DNA of 64,000 nucleotides from the NCBI GenBank assembly GCA_034231615.1, contig CM067315.1:36929129-36993128 (forward strand), given 5' to 3'. Positions within the stretch are counted from its first letter, which is position 1. The number at the start of each line of letters is the position of its first letter. The position numbers and the translations under genes are program-made. The notes beneath the pieces are model-generated. The model did not search any database and was not told where the DNA came from. It saw only the letters and a program-made list of their open reading frames with translations. This document shows positions 54,715-64,000 of the stretch, piece by piece. Origin of the DNA: Meghimatium bilineatum (taxonomy: Eukaryota > Mollusca > Gastropoda > Stylommatophora > Philomycidae).

Positions 54715-55675
54715 TCCAAGTATATTAAAGGCGGAGGTACATAAAGCTATACAGCACTTGAAAAACAACTAATCATCGGGTCCGGATAAGATTACAAAAG
54801 AAGAATTAGAAGCTCTGGGAAGTTATGGCATTGAAGTTATCACCAAAATTTTAAATTACATCTACAACAGTGGCTATATTCTATCTGATTTGCTGCAATC
54901 AACTTTCATAACCCTACCAAAGAAATCTGATGCAGTAGACTGTGAAGACCACAGAACAATCAGCCTTATGAGTCAGATGACCACAGAACAATCAGCCTTA
55001 TGAGTCAGATGACCACAGAACAATCAGCCTTATGAGTCAGATGACCACAGAACAATCAGCCTTATGAGTCAGATGACCACAGAACAATCAACCTTATGAG
55101 TCAGATGACCACAGAACAATCAGCCTTATGAGTCAGATGACCACAGAACAATCAGCCTTATGAGTCAGATGACCACAGAACAATCAACCTTATGAGTCAG
55201 ATGACCACAGAACAATCAGCCTTATGAGTCAGATGACCACAGAACAATCAGCCTTATGAGTCAGATGACCACAGAACAATCAACCTTATGAGTCAGATGA
55301 CCACAGAACAATCAACCTTATGAGTCAGATGACCACAGAACAATCAGCCTTATGAGTCAGATGACCACAGAACAATCAACCTTATGAGTCAGATGACCAC
55401 AGAACAATCAGCCTTATGAGTCAGATGACCAAGATTCTACTGCGCATAATAATGAGGCGTATAAGATGAAAAATAAATCAGAGATAGCATAAGAACAATG
55501 CGGATTCGTAGAAGGAAAAGGCGCACGAAATGTCCTATATATATAATAAGAACATTAATGGAGAGAGAGAGAGATATATAGAAGTACAAGACCTTTATCT
55601 GTGCTTCATAGACTACAGCAAAACATTTGACAAGGTGAAGCATTCTAAGATTATAAAACTGCTGCAAGGCGGTTA
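54715..55675 (+). pseudogene. LINE reverse transcriptase N-terminus carrying a minisatellite
   Basis: Reads EVHKAIQHLKNN, SSGPDKITKEELEALGSYGI, EVITKILNYIYNSGYILSDL, LQSTFITLPKKSDAVDCEDH, RTISLMSQMT, and beyond the array KILLRIIMRRIR and VQDLYLCFIDYSKTFDKVKH (motif A F-x-D-Y-x-K-x-F-D-x-V). This is the segment before RT motif A of an RTE/CR1-like LINE, continuous on both sides of the tandem array. Confidence 0.85.
54947..55426. repeat. 32-bp minisatellite, exactly 15 copies, inside an RT frame
   Basis: Unit GACCACAGAACAATCAGCCT then TATGAGTCAGAT; the only variation is CAGCC/CAACC. One unit equals the RT codons for D-H-R-T-I-S-L-M-S-Q-M. The length is not a multiple of three, so expansion occurred after coding constraint was lost. 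Confidence 0.95.
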
Positions 55676-55679
55676 AAGA

Positions 55680-55850
55680 CCATGTTTGACATTGGTAGCA
55701 GAGTGTTGGTATAAAAATTGCAAATATTATCTTTTTTTTAAAATTGCTATCTTGGTCTTTGGGTGAAGAAGTAATGGTTTACGTTGATAGGTCACTGTGT
55801 TTGCTTTCTGGCACTTGTTTCTATTTCTATGTCTGGTCTTCCATTTTCAG
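55680..55850 (-). pseudogene. LINE family D fragment
   Basis: CATTGGTAGCAGAGTGTTGG, CTTGGTCTTTGGGTGAAGAA and TTGCTTTCTGGCACTTGTTT are the reverse of the D copy at 29350-29500. Confidence 0.6.
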
Positions 55851-57120
55851 AACAATTTAACTAGTCCATAAAAAGGTGACATTATTGATGTCACCCCCCC
55901 CCCTCCACACTTGACAACAACTCAAACTTTTTAAGATATCCCTCCCCAATCGTTAGTGTAATTTACGGGACCGCACAACTTAATTCAAATTTTTATCAAT
56001 AGTCCGTATTGTGTGGTAATCATGTCTGTCGAAAGAAAATATGGCTGTCTCGTGTGCTGTCAGTTTTTGTCTCGTTCACAGTTGAACATGTTTACACAAG
56101 TCCGGTTTTCTTGATAAATGTGATGTATTTCAAAAGTTTTTCAAGACTAGCATAAAGTCTATGTTGATTTTAGTTATCTTCACGGGTTGCATAGTACCAT
56201 AGCCGATGCTGAACCTCATGACCTGGTATCTCTGATGTCAGTACATGTACTTGATTGGGGTGGGGGAGGGATAGGACAGGGGCGTGTAAGGAATAGTGTA
56301 CTTCATTGAATGGCAGCCAGATTCCATCGGGAAGGCCAGAATCCTATTTGGTTCCCCCACTCCATTCTAGCTCGTATACAGCAGCGTGTACGCCACCCCC
56401 ACCCTCTTTTCCGGGCAACGACTTTTGCTATTCGGCTGGGTTACGAGAAGCTTCTCTTTAAGGAGACGTTCTGCTCTAATGTACACACAACTGGTGTACT
56501 ATTATCGACAACGGCTTCGAAGACGAGATCAGAAAGGCCCCTGTATTGTGCTGAGGACGCATCACTGACGATAACCATTAAGCAACTCAGAAACCAATGG
56601 CAAACTACTGAGCCGTATACAATGCCAAGAAACTCATGATGACCACAAATAGGCTTCAAGGGACAGACCAAAAGAAAACGAAAGCAGTGCTAATACTCGT
56701 AAACTTGATGATGGTCAAAGGTCCGACTGTGCTAACAATGAAAACACTGACAATTGTGAAAGATGAAAAGAACTGTAGTAGTTGACGTTTGAAACATATT
56801 CTTGGTAAAATGACGTATGTATACACAAGTATTGTCATAGATACACTCACCCAAAAATATGGGGAATGAGAACGAAATAAGACAACCATTCCTGAAAACA
56901 GCGTGAACGACAACACAACAACGTTTCCACGTGCTACCCTTAAAAATCTAAATGAATGAATGATCGGTAAATAATTATAATAATAAGACCCATAACCAGT
57001 CACAGTACCCACTGAAGACAGCTCAAAAAGCCCTCCAAATATCTATATCCTCAATCATTTGGAGGAGTGGGAAGTTCTTGTGAAATATGGAATAAATAGT
57101 TCACTATTATACTTTGTAAG
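55851..57120. other. mostly unassigned sequence
   Basis: Contains a C-run near 55893 and a GC-balanced 350-bp stretch at 56290-56640 with an unrelated-looking open frame of 109 codons (MAARFHREGQNPIWFPHSIL...). Neither strand there matches a family I recognise. Confidence 0.35.
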
Positions 57121-57127
57121 GGTCATA

Positions 57128-57330
57128 GGTGGGTTGGAGAACATCGTGACAACTGGAAAGATCGAGGATAAGAGAGACAGAGGAAGACAACGTGAGGTTG
57201 GATGGCTTGAAAGCCTGGCATGAGGCAGAATCATCAGAAACTATATTTAAATGTATAACAAACAGAGGACTGTGGAGAGACAAGATCGCCTACGCCTGAA
57301 GGCATGATACCATTGAATTAATGAAGGGTC
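57128..57330 (+). pseudogene. LINE family G 3' tail
   Basis: GGTTGGAGAACATCGTGACA, ACTGGAAAGATCGAGG, AGAGACAGAGGAAGACAACG and GAGGACTGTGGAGAGACAAG are parallel to 58760-58940. Diverged, frame lost. Confidence 0.7.
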
Positions 57331-57394
57331 ATATATAAAGACATTATAAGCGATTTTAGGAGAAGAGACAAACTCACATGATTTTCACGCCCAT

Positions 57395-57580
57395 GTTTTG
57401 ACCCATGTCAATGCCCATGTCTGGCATTGACAGCACAGTATTGGCATAAAAATACGGTTTATCATCTGTCTCCTGACTTCCATCTTGATCTTTGGGTTGA
57501 GCAGTAATGGTGATAGCTGCTATGTTACTATGCTTTCTGGCATCTTGTCTCAATCTCTGTCTAATTTTCCATTGACTGTG
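57395..57580 (-). pseudogene. LINE family D fragment
   Basis: CATGTCTGGCATTGACAGCA, TTGATCTTTGGGTTGAGCAG and GCTTTCTGGCATCTTGTCTC are the reverse of 29350-29520. Confidence 0.65.
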
Positions 57581-57904
57581 AATATACTTCTCAGATAATT
57601 AATTCAGAGGTTTGTTTCAATTTAGTTTTGTTTATTATTTTTTGATCACTGGACTAAAAAAATCTCTTCAAATATTCCAGCTACCAGGTGTGTCCTAAAT
57701 CTCAGTTTAACTAATGTAAATTTGCCCTGCATATCAACAGAAGACTGAAGAGAGTTTATTTCAGCGCCCTTTAATGATTGACATGAAAGGTTACAAAAGC
57801 TTTCACTTTGATCTAAGGAGAATACTTTTTTATGACTAGATTTAAAATGCTTTTTAAATATCATTGATTAGGAACAAGCGTCACCGCACTGGGGGGGGGG
57901 GGGG

Positions 57905-60900
57905 GGGCATTTCCATGTATGTTCTGCTTTGCAGTTTCGTCAGCCATCTTCGTCTAATTTCGTTCACTTGAAAACATGTCTGTAATTCTGTCTCCTGAAT
58001 AAAACTCACTGTTCTTTGTAGTTCATACAGTGTCCATAGAGCTTTGATTCCAGTGTTGTTTCCTCCGGCCAATATGTCTGCATCAGGGTTTCATACTCAG
58101 AACACTCTTGAAGTATATGTTTGGCACTCTGTGCTGCCTGTCCACATGGCCGTGTTGCCATTCTTGAACTTTGTGTACATGTGATTGCAGAGTCGGTTGT
58201 GTCCCGTTCTGAGGCGTAGAATTACAAATTGTTCCGATGTGTTCATATTGTGATAGTCATCTTGTGTTGGTGTTTGTGGCTTTCTTATTGACCTGATCAT
58301 CTGTTTTTTTCTGATGGTAGGTGATTGGTTGCAAGATCATAGTGAATGATACAGTATTAAAACAGGTCCACCAATTCAAATATCTAGGTACAATTATTAC
58401 AGCAGATGGAAGAAGTTCAACAGAAATAAGATGCAGAATAGGACAGGCAAAAACAACATTCATAAAAATGAAAAATATACTGTGTAATATGACCTTGTCA
58501 TTAGAGGTGAGAAAGAGAGTTCTGCAGTGCTATATAACCCCTATACTAACATATGGGTGCGAGTCTTGGACAATAAACAAACTGGAAAGTTGGAGATTGG
58601 AGGCAACAGAGATGTGGTTCTACAGAAGAATGCTGAGAATACCATGGACTGCCAGAAAAACTAACGTAGAGGTGTTAAAAGAGTTAAATGCGAAACAGAC
58701 CTTAATTAACAATATAAGAAAAGGGCAATCTTCTTTTTTTGGCCACCTCATGAGACAGGCAGGTTTAGAGAACATAATCACAACAGGCAAGATTGAAGGC
58801 ACCAGAGACAGAGGGCGACAACGTGAGAAAATATTATACAGTTTGACAACCTGGCACGGCAAAGAAACAACAACGACTTTGATACATAATACTGTGGACA
58901 GAGAGCTGTGGAGAGCCATGACAGCCTACGCCACCCGGCATGGCACCTGATGATGATGATAAGGTGATTGGTACATCTGGTTGGTCTTCGGCAGCACCTT
59001 CTTTAGCCGGTTGGTCTGCTTTTTCATTACCTGGTATTCCACCAGTTTATTAAGTAGTTTTTATAAGTCTGTTAGTTTACCAAACTGGAAACTTGAAGCA
59101 TTGACTTTGCATCTGTCAGGAATACCACAGGCTGTGGTTGGAGTTCAGCAATTTTTTAGTTGCCACCCTAATTGCCTGGATTTCTGCATCATAATTATTG
59201 CAGAATTTCCCTGTTCGTGTTCTTATCATATTTCTAGGCTTGTGTAGATATTCTATTTATACACCTACTTCTCCATTCCTCGGTGCATTCTGTGCTGACC
59301 CATCTGTGTATACTCTGACCCATATGTGTTGTGGATATTCCTCCTCTGGGAAACTGAGGGTGACTGCCCTTCGCTGCACACTGTTTGTCCTCATTTAATA
59401 TTCCTTTCACGTGGATATGAATGCATATTGGTATTTCATGCCTTTCATTTCAAGGGGTTTGTTCTGGTACAGAGTTTAAGGGGCTGTCAACTTAGGTGGG
59501 GCTGTCAACTTCAGGTAAGTCTGTAAGTTGTCTACGGAGTTGTTTAGCTTGGTGGATAAAGTTGCATCTTTTCAGTTACCCCATTGGAAGATTTTGGAAT
59601 CTTTCCTTCATTGGATGACTTGGCATACATTCAAACTTTTCTGCTTGTATTAGTCCCTATGTGTCTGAGTTCGCCAAGCATTTGCATTCTTCCCATTTTC
59701 TGCATCTCTGCTATGGGTGTTGATTTCATTGCTCCCAACATTATTCTAAGTGCCTGGTTTTGCACTTTATCTAGATCTTGTAATGTAGTGTTTGATGCAG
59801 GACACCATGTAGCTGAACCATATTCCAGGTGTGGTCTTATGCCGTGCTGGTAAACTTTACTGAGTATATTCCCACTGGCTCCCCATGTGGTTCCACTTAG
59901 TTTTCTCAGGATAGCTAACTTCCTCCTGGCTTTTGTTGTTGCTTTGTTTATGTGCTGCTTCCATGTCAGTTTATCATCAGAAGTAACTCTGAGGTATGTG
60001 GGTTGTTTGTCTTCTTTCAAGGGCTCTCCATCTATCTTGATATGACCAGCTTTTTGTTTTGGTGAGAGGGTAAAGAGTATAGTGTTGCACTTATCTGTGT
60101 TAATGCTGACGCACCATCTATTTGCCCATAAGGTTAGGGCATCGATAGCTCTTTGTATTTGTTTAGTGGCCACTGTCGCATGCTTTTCTGTGCATCAGAT
60201 CAACAGGTCGTCAGCATACATTGCCACTTTGATCCCATGTGGTTGTTTGACAACAAGGTCATTGATGTAAACCAAGAAAAGTGTAGGGACAGGACTCCTC
60301 TCTGGGGGACTCCATGACACAGTAGGACTTTCTTGCTCTTGCGACCATCTAATTGTACCCTGGCTCTTCTATTATGCAGGTAGGCTTTTACCCATTTGTA
60401 CATTTTTTACTTGACCCTGCAATTTCACAATTTCTTTAAGAGTCCTTCTTTCCAAACCTTGTCAAATGCTTTCCAGAGAACTATCCATGCTGCTAGTACC
60501 AGTTTTTTAAAATCTTGGAACACGTTCTCAATCTTTTGGGAGAAGTAGGTGGCCTGATCTTCAGTAGAGTAGCACTGTCTGAAGCATGCTTGCTGCAATA
60601 CCAGAAGGTTTTTACTTTCAAGGTAACACTGCACCTAATATTGATAATGTGTTCCATTGTCTTGCATAGACAACTTGTGAGGCTGATGGGCCTGTAATTG
60701 GAGACTGTATTGCCATCTTTTCCTGATTTGAGGAGTGGTATTATAATTGCTTCCCTCCATGCCTGCAGAACATTACCTGTGGTCCAGCTTGTGTTGAAGA
60801 TCTGCAGTAGCTTTGCTCTTGCTGCAGTTCTCAGGTTTTGTAATCATTTCATTGGACACTGCATCAGCTCTGAGGACTTTTTCATTTTCAATTTGGAAAT

Positions 60901-61215
60901 TGCATGCTCCAGTTCTTTCATTGTGATTGGTGCCTCCATGACTTCAGGTATAGATTCATCTTGTCCAAAGTTTTGCTCGTTCTCTCAAACCTCCTGTTGT
61001 TTGTCTGGGCTAATTTTGATGTTGTCTTCTGCAAATAAATCTGCAAAATAATCAGTTGTACCATTCTCTGAATATGTACATTGTCTCGTTCAACATCCTC
61101 CTCATCTTCTCGTAGGGTATCCATGACTGCTCTAATCAACTCAATCCTGTCTCTTCTTATCTTAGAGCCGTTCACTAAGGCTTTAATATTCCAGAAACCA
61201 GGTGTCACAACCATC
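57905..61215 (-). pseudogene. I-clade LINE (family J): RT, RNase H and zinc-knuckle, interrupted
   Basis: On the minus strand, in order over several frames: PITMKELEHAISKLK-like start, WREAIIIPLLKSGKDGNTVS and NYRPISLTSCLCKTMEHIIN (RT motif 1-2), W-V/I-LWKAFDKVWKEGLLKKL (motif A), ARVQLDGRKSKKVLLCHGVP (B), KQIQRAIDALTLWANRWCVS and INTDKCNTILFT, LEYGSATWCPASNTTLQDLD, RNase H pieces (EYTQMGQHRMHRG; LVEYQVMKKQTN), and LRLRTGHNRLCNHMYTKFKN with the final C/H-rich tail, ending FQVNEIRRRWLTKL. Many stops and frameshifts. The 5' untranslated region and ORF1 are missing. Split by an insertion at 58330-58961. Confidence 0.88.
58319..58972 (+). mobile_element. LINE family G, 5'-truncated insertion with 11-bp duplication
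   Basis: Flanked by AGGTGATTGGT at 58319-58329 and 58962-58972. The interior is one open frame: GCKIIVNDTVLKQVHQFKYL, GTIITADGRSSTEIRCRIGQ, TPILTYGCESWTINKLESWR, EMWFYRRMLRIPWTARKTNV, SFFGHLMRQAGLENIITTGK, TTWHGKETTTTLIHNTVDRE and AYATRHGT then a stop and (TGA)n tail. It lacks everything before the region downstream of RT. No stop codons remain, so it is younger than LINE J, which it splits. Confidence 0.93.
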
Positions 61216-61318
61216 TCAGTTTGACTAACCTACATTTGGTCAGCCAGTCCAAATAAGGGTCGCCAGCTCTGTTTTAGAACAACAAAACATTATAAATAAT
61301 TCACTCTTAGGTAAAGGT

Positions 61319-61575
61319 ATGTCCTGTGCCAGCAACCTTCCGTTGGACATGAAGATTAACTCTTCATGTACTAAGCCGCAACAGCGATTAGGTGGGGTGG
61401 CAAATTCCCTTCCTCAGTACCCATTTACAGCTGGGACGACTGAAGGATCGGTCGTGTCAGGTGATCACAGCCTAGATTATTTTTTATTTGTCCAGATGTC
61501 GTTTTGAACCTGGCACACTGTAACCCTGTGATATGAGTTAGCGGGTTCATGATCAACTAGACTACAGTGCCCAAT
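61319..61575 (-). repeat. tRNA-derived SINE, long copy
   Basis: Minus strand begins GGCACTGTAGTCTAGTTGAT (A-box region) and GGTTACAGTGTGCCAGGTTC (B-box GGTTCAAAAC), followed by a body containing GTCGTCCCAGCTGTAAATGG and GGGTACTGAGGAAGGGAATT. The head matches the copy at 1805-1898. Body sequences of this kind are widespread in marine invertebrate SINEs, from memory. Confidence 0.7.
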
Positions 61576-61589
61576 TCACTCTTCATAAT

Positions 61590-61735
61590 CATCATCATCA
61601 ATTTCCTTTTGCGCTGAAGTTAGCGCATAGGGCAGAGGTCAGATCTCTCCAATTCTGTTTGTTTAAAGCTATTCTGTGTAGTTCTTGAATAGTATGAATA
61701 TTGGTTGTTTTACAACCTCTAAGTATTGTTCAATT
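61590..61735 (-). pseudogene. LINE family F 3' tail
   Basis: TTCCTTTTGCGCTGAAGTTA, GCAGAGGTCAGATCTCTCCA and ATTCTGTGTAGTTCTTGAAT match 8960-9080 almost base for base; truncated upstream. Confidence 0.85.
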
Positions 61736-61739
61736 CACT

Positions 61740-62480
61740 CTTATCAACTAAAAAAATCTGATTTTTCTTGAATAAATTTGAGGGATATGAAAATGAAATA
61801 ATATTTGTATGGTTTGCTTTACATTCAGAAGTGGCTGAACCTCATCCATTCAGCTGATATTCACCATTTTATGTGAAATCTTCACTCAGTTTTTGATATT
61901 ACTTATTGCTGATGTGTTGTGTCATTGTTTTGTAGTCCTCTTCCTATTTCTTTCATGACTCTCAAACACATTTCTTCTTTGAATGGTAAGGCAACACACT
62001 GAACCCCTACAGACAAGCCCACAGATCCTTTCGAACTCTTGGAAGAAAAAAAACCATACTAATTAGAATACTGTGATAAGGCAATTGTACAGTAAACATG
62101 AAAACAACAAGTACTACATAAATATATCATTTTACAAATTCCAGAATTAGAGTAGTACCAACTTTATCTCATTTCATGGCCAACATAGTCTTCTCTGAGT
62201 TGTCATGGCTGTCACTTAAAGTGAATTTTTCTCTCCTATAGTTGACTACTTGCAGGAAGATTGAATCCCAATTTTTTGTATGTTCTCTTACAGAAGTAGT
62301 TACAATGTATGTTACATCACAAATTATGCCGCTACCTTTAATTGCCTGCTATAATGTGCTAGTTACTGTGCAGTGTTTTCATTCTTTTCTTCCTAAATAG
62401 AATCTATACTGAGAAACATGCCTACTACTCCTTTTTCCATATTTTCTTCTGTTAGTCATCAGGTGAGATGCTCACTATTC
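61740..62480. other. unassigned sequence
   Basis: AT-rich, no recognised coding or repeat family. Confidence 0.45.
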
Positions 62481-62489
62481 TAGTATAAA

Positions 62490-62690
62490 TCATTCATTCA
62501 ATCCAGTGCCATGCCAGGTGGCATGGGCAATCCAGCTTCTCCACAACTCTCTGTCTTTTGAGTTGTTAATAAGTTCAGTTAATGACTTATTTTTGTGCTA
62601 CAGTGACAACCTAGAAATTTCACTGTTACCGGGTAGTCTTTCTCTGTAGCTTCTTCCCTTGATCTTTCCGGTGTTTGCTATTATTAAACC
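62490..62690 (-). pseudogene. LINE family G 3' tail
   Basis: TTCAATCCAGTGCCATGCCA, CCAGCTTCTCCACAACTCTC and CCCTTGATCTTTCCGGTGTT match 52690-52870 (also minus). Confidence 0.75.
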
Positions 62691-62694
62691 CAGT

Positions 62695-62995
62695 GTTAAT
62701 TACTAGCCTGTACACTGATCATGTGTATGGATTTACACAACTAACAGCGGCCCCAAAAATACCTCCATCTTGAAAACAGATAATTTAAAATCTCACAATA
62801 TGTCTAGTCAATGTTTTAGGGATTGAACACTGTTCTTCTGATGTTTGATGTGGAGGGAGTTCTAAAAATGCTGCAAATATACTCATTTGAGTATGTGTAC
62901 ATGGTGTGATTTGACTAATGTTGCCCATGATTGCTATCTCTGTATTGACGATACCTGTACATAACAACCAGAGCAGTTACCACTCTGAATGACTA
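62695..62995. other. unassigned sequence
   Basis: Nothing recognised. Confidence 0.4.
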
Positions 62996-62999
62996 TATC

Positions 63000-63760
63000 C
63001 TGTTCATCTCAAATGTCCTTATATATCGCAAACTGCGACAAATGACGAGGATGCTGCCCTGCGTATTGCTTTTACCAGAGTGGAATTCGGGAGCCTTCGT
63101 GCCCACGTCTGGATCAGGCATAGTCTCAGTTTGACAAGTAAGTTAGAGATCTGCTGCACAGTGGTTCTACCAACACTGCTTTATGCTGTGTCATCCTGGA
63201 CTGTCTATGTGATACACGCTCGACAGCTGAACTCTTTCCATCTTCGGTGCCTAAGAAACCTCATGGGAATACGTTGGCAGGATTGAGTACCAGACACGGA
63301 AATCCTTCAAAGGTTCCGTATGCAAAGCATCCATGCCCTGCTGACTAGATCCCAACTCCACTGGACTGGCCACATCATCCGTATGCAAGAAAAGCGCTTT
63401 CCAAGGAAATTATTCTATGGGGAACTGTGCGATGGTAAATGTTCAAGCAGAGAGCAGAAAAAGCGTTTCAACAATCACCTAAAGAACTCTCTCCAGCACT
63501 GCAGCATCGATCCTAGATCCTGGGAGACTACAGCCCTTGATGGCTCAGCTTGGCATACACAGATAATGCACTCCTGCATGCACTGAAATAGAACTTTCCT
63601 GCCATGAATCAGACTCATTGGGCATCTATGAACTCACAAATCCAAACCAAATTAGACGATCAGAACATTTTTTGTTTTTTTCTACTTGTTCACCACATTT
63701 TTATTGTGTTACATGCCATGCTCATCTTCGCTTGCAAAGGAGGAATATCATCATGTTCTT
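63000..63760 (+). pseudogene. LINE family E C-terminal region
   Basis: Reads ALRIAFTRVEFGSLRAHVWI-like, LPTLLYAVSSWTVYVIHARQ, LNSFHLRCLRNLMGIRWQD, stop, then LTRSQLHWTGHIIRMQEKRF, PRKLFYGELCDGKCSSREQK, DPRSWETTALDGSAWHTQIM. Only one in-frame stop (near 63285) breaks it, so it is the best-preserved E copy. Followed by CATCTTCGCTTGCAAAGGAG and ATCATCAT. Confidence 0.85.
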
Positions 63761-64000
63761 CCCACTTGTATCTCTACCTTTTGCTTACCGTCCTTCAAAT
63801 AAGCTTACAGTTCTTAACATGTTTGCATGTCAATAGAAGCAGAAAAAAATTAGACTAAGCAATGTTAATATTGGCTATTGAAACTGTACTGGTTCTTTTC
63901 AGCAGTACTCAGATATGGATTGTTTAGTATACAATTTTAACACCATGCTTCTGTAAGAGTGCAAACCAAATAATGATCATTCTAAGGCTTCGTGATCTAT

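Noticed and set aside
54947-55426. 32-bp direct repeats resembling CRISPR repeats
   Set aside because: No spacers; units are head-to-tail and derived from RT codons.
56310-56639. 109-codon frame MAARFHREGQ
   Set aside because: No family resemblance; both strands partly open in a GC-balanced segment, likely chance or an unrecognised repeat.

Overview
This is eukaryotic, AT-rich, intron-bearing and repeat-dense DNA from an invertebrate animal genome. The mix of RTE-like and I-clade LINEs, Penelope-like elements, tRNA-derived SINEs, piggyBac/hAT/pogo/mariner relics and many minisatellites would fit a marine invertebrate such as a mollusc or another lophotrochozoan. The species cannot be fixed from sequence alone. 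I see no prokaryotic operons, CRISPR arrays or rRNA genes.

The one host gene I can support lies on the minus strand and fills the left part of the window. It is an SLC17A9-like (vesicular nucleotide transporter family) major-facilitator gene. Eleven coding exons were placed by reading splice sites and codon phase by hand: 28815-28718 (start codon), 22975-22849, 19640-19421, 14154-14055, 12959-12886, 11820-11649, 8799-8703, 7527-7440, 4845-4811, 3163-2992 and 1687-1658. All ten junctions are phase-consistent and together they give 404 codons plus one base. The C-terminal exon(s) lie left of position 1. Exons of 35 and 30 bp are microexons. Every intron is loaded with transposon debris: tRNA-like SINEs, hAT and piggyBac-like MITEs, LINE tails and tandem repeats, some within 14-40 bp of splice sites.

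From about 28.9 kb to the right edge I see no convincing host gene. The region is a graveyard of truncated LINEs, labelled here as families A-H, J and L by shared 3' coding tails. It also holds a GIY-YIG Penelope-like element (26.2-26.9 kb), a repeat with a (GAA)n tail (four copies), a broken piggyBac transposase (53.1-54.4 kb) cut by a LINE, and an I-clade LINE with RT and RNase H (57.9-61.2 kb) cut by a second LINE with an 11-bp target-site duplication.

Tandem arrays are prominent: 16-bp (3.2-3.55 kb), 41-bp (18.7-18.95 kb), 27-bp (20.56-20.86 kb), 38-bp (31.5-32.0 kb), 24-bp (32.2-33.5 kb), 16-bp (39.6-39.8 kb), a 5.25-kb array of about 250 copies of a 21-bp unit (46.54-51.79 kb) with 1,178-bp higher-order duplication, and 15 copies of a 32-bp unit grown inside a reverse-transcriptase reading frame (54.95-55.43 kb). 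The very long reading frames at 46.5-51.9 kb come from the 21-bp periodicity and are not genes.
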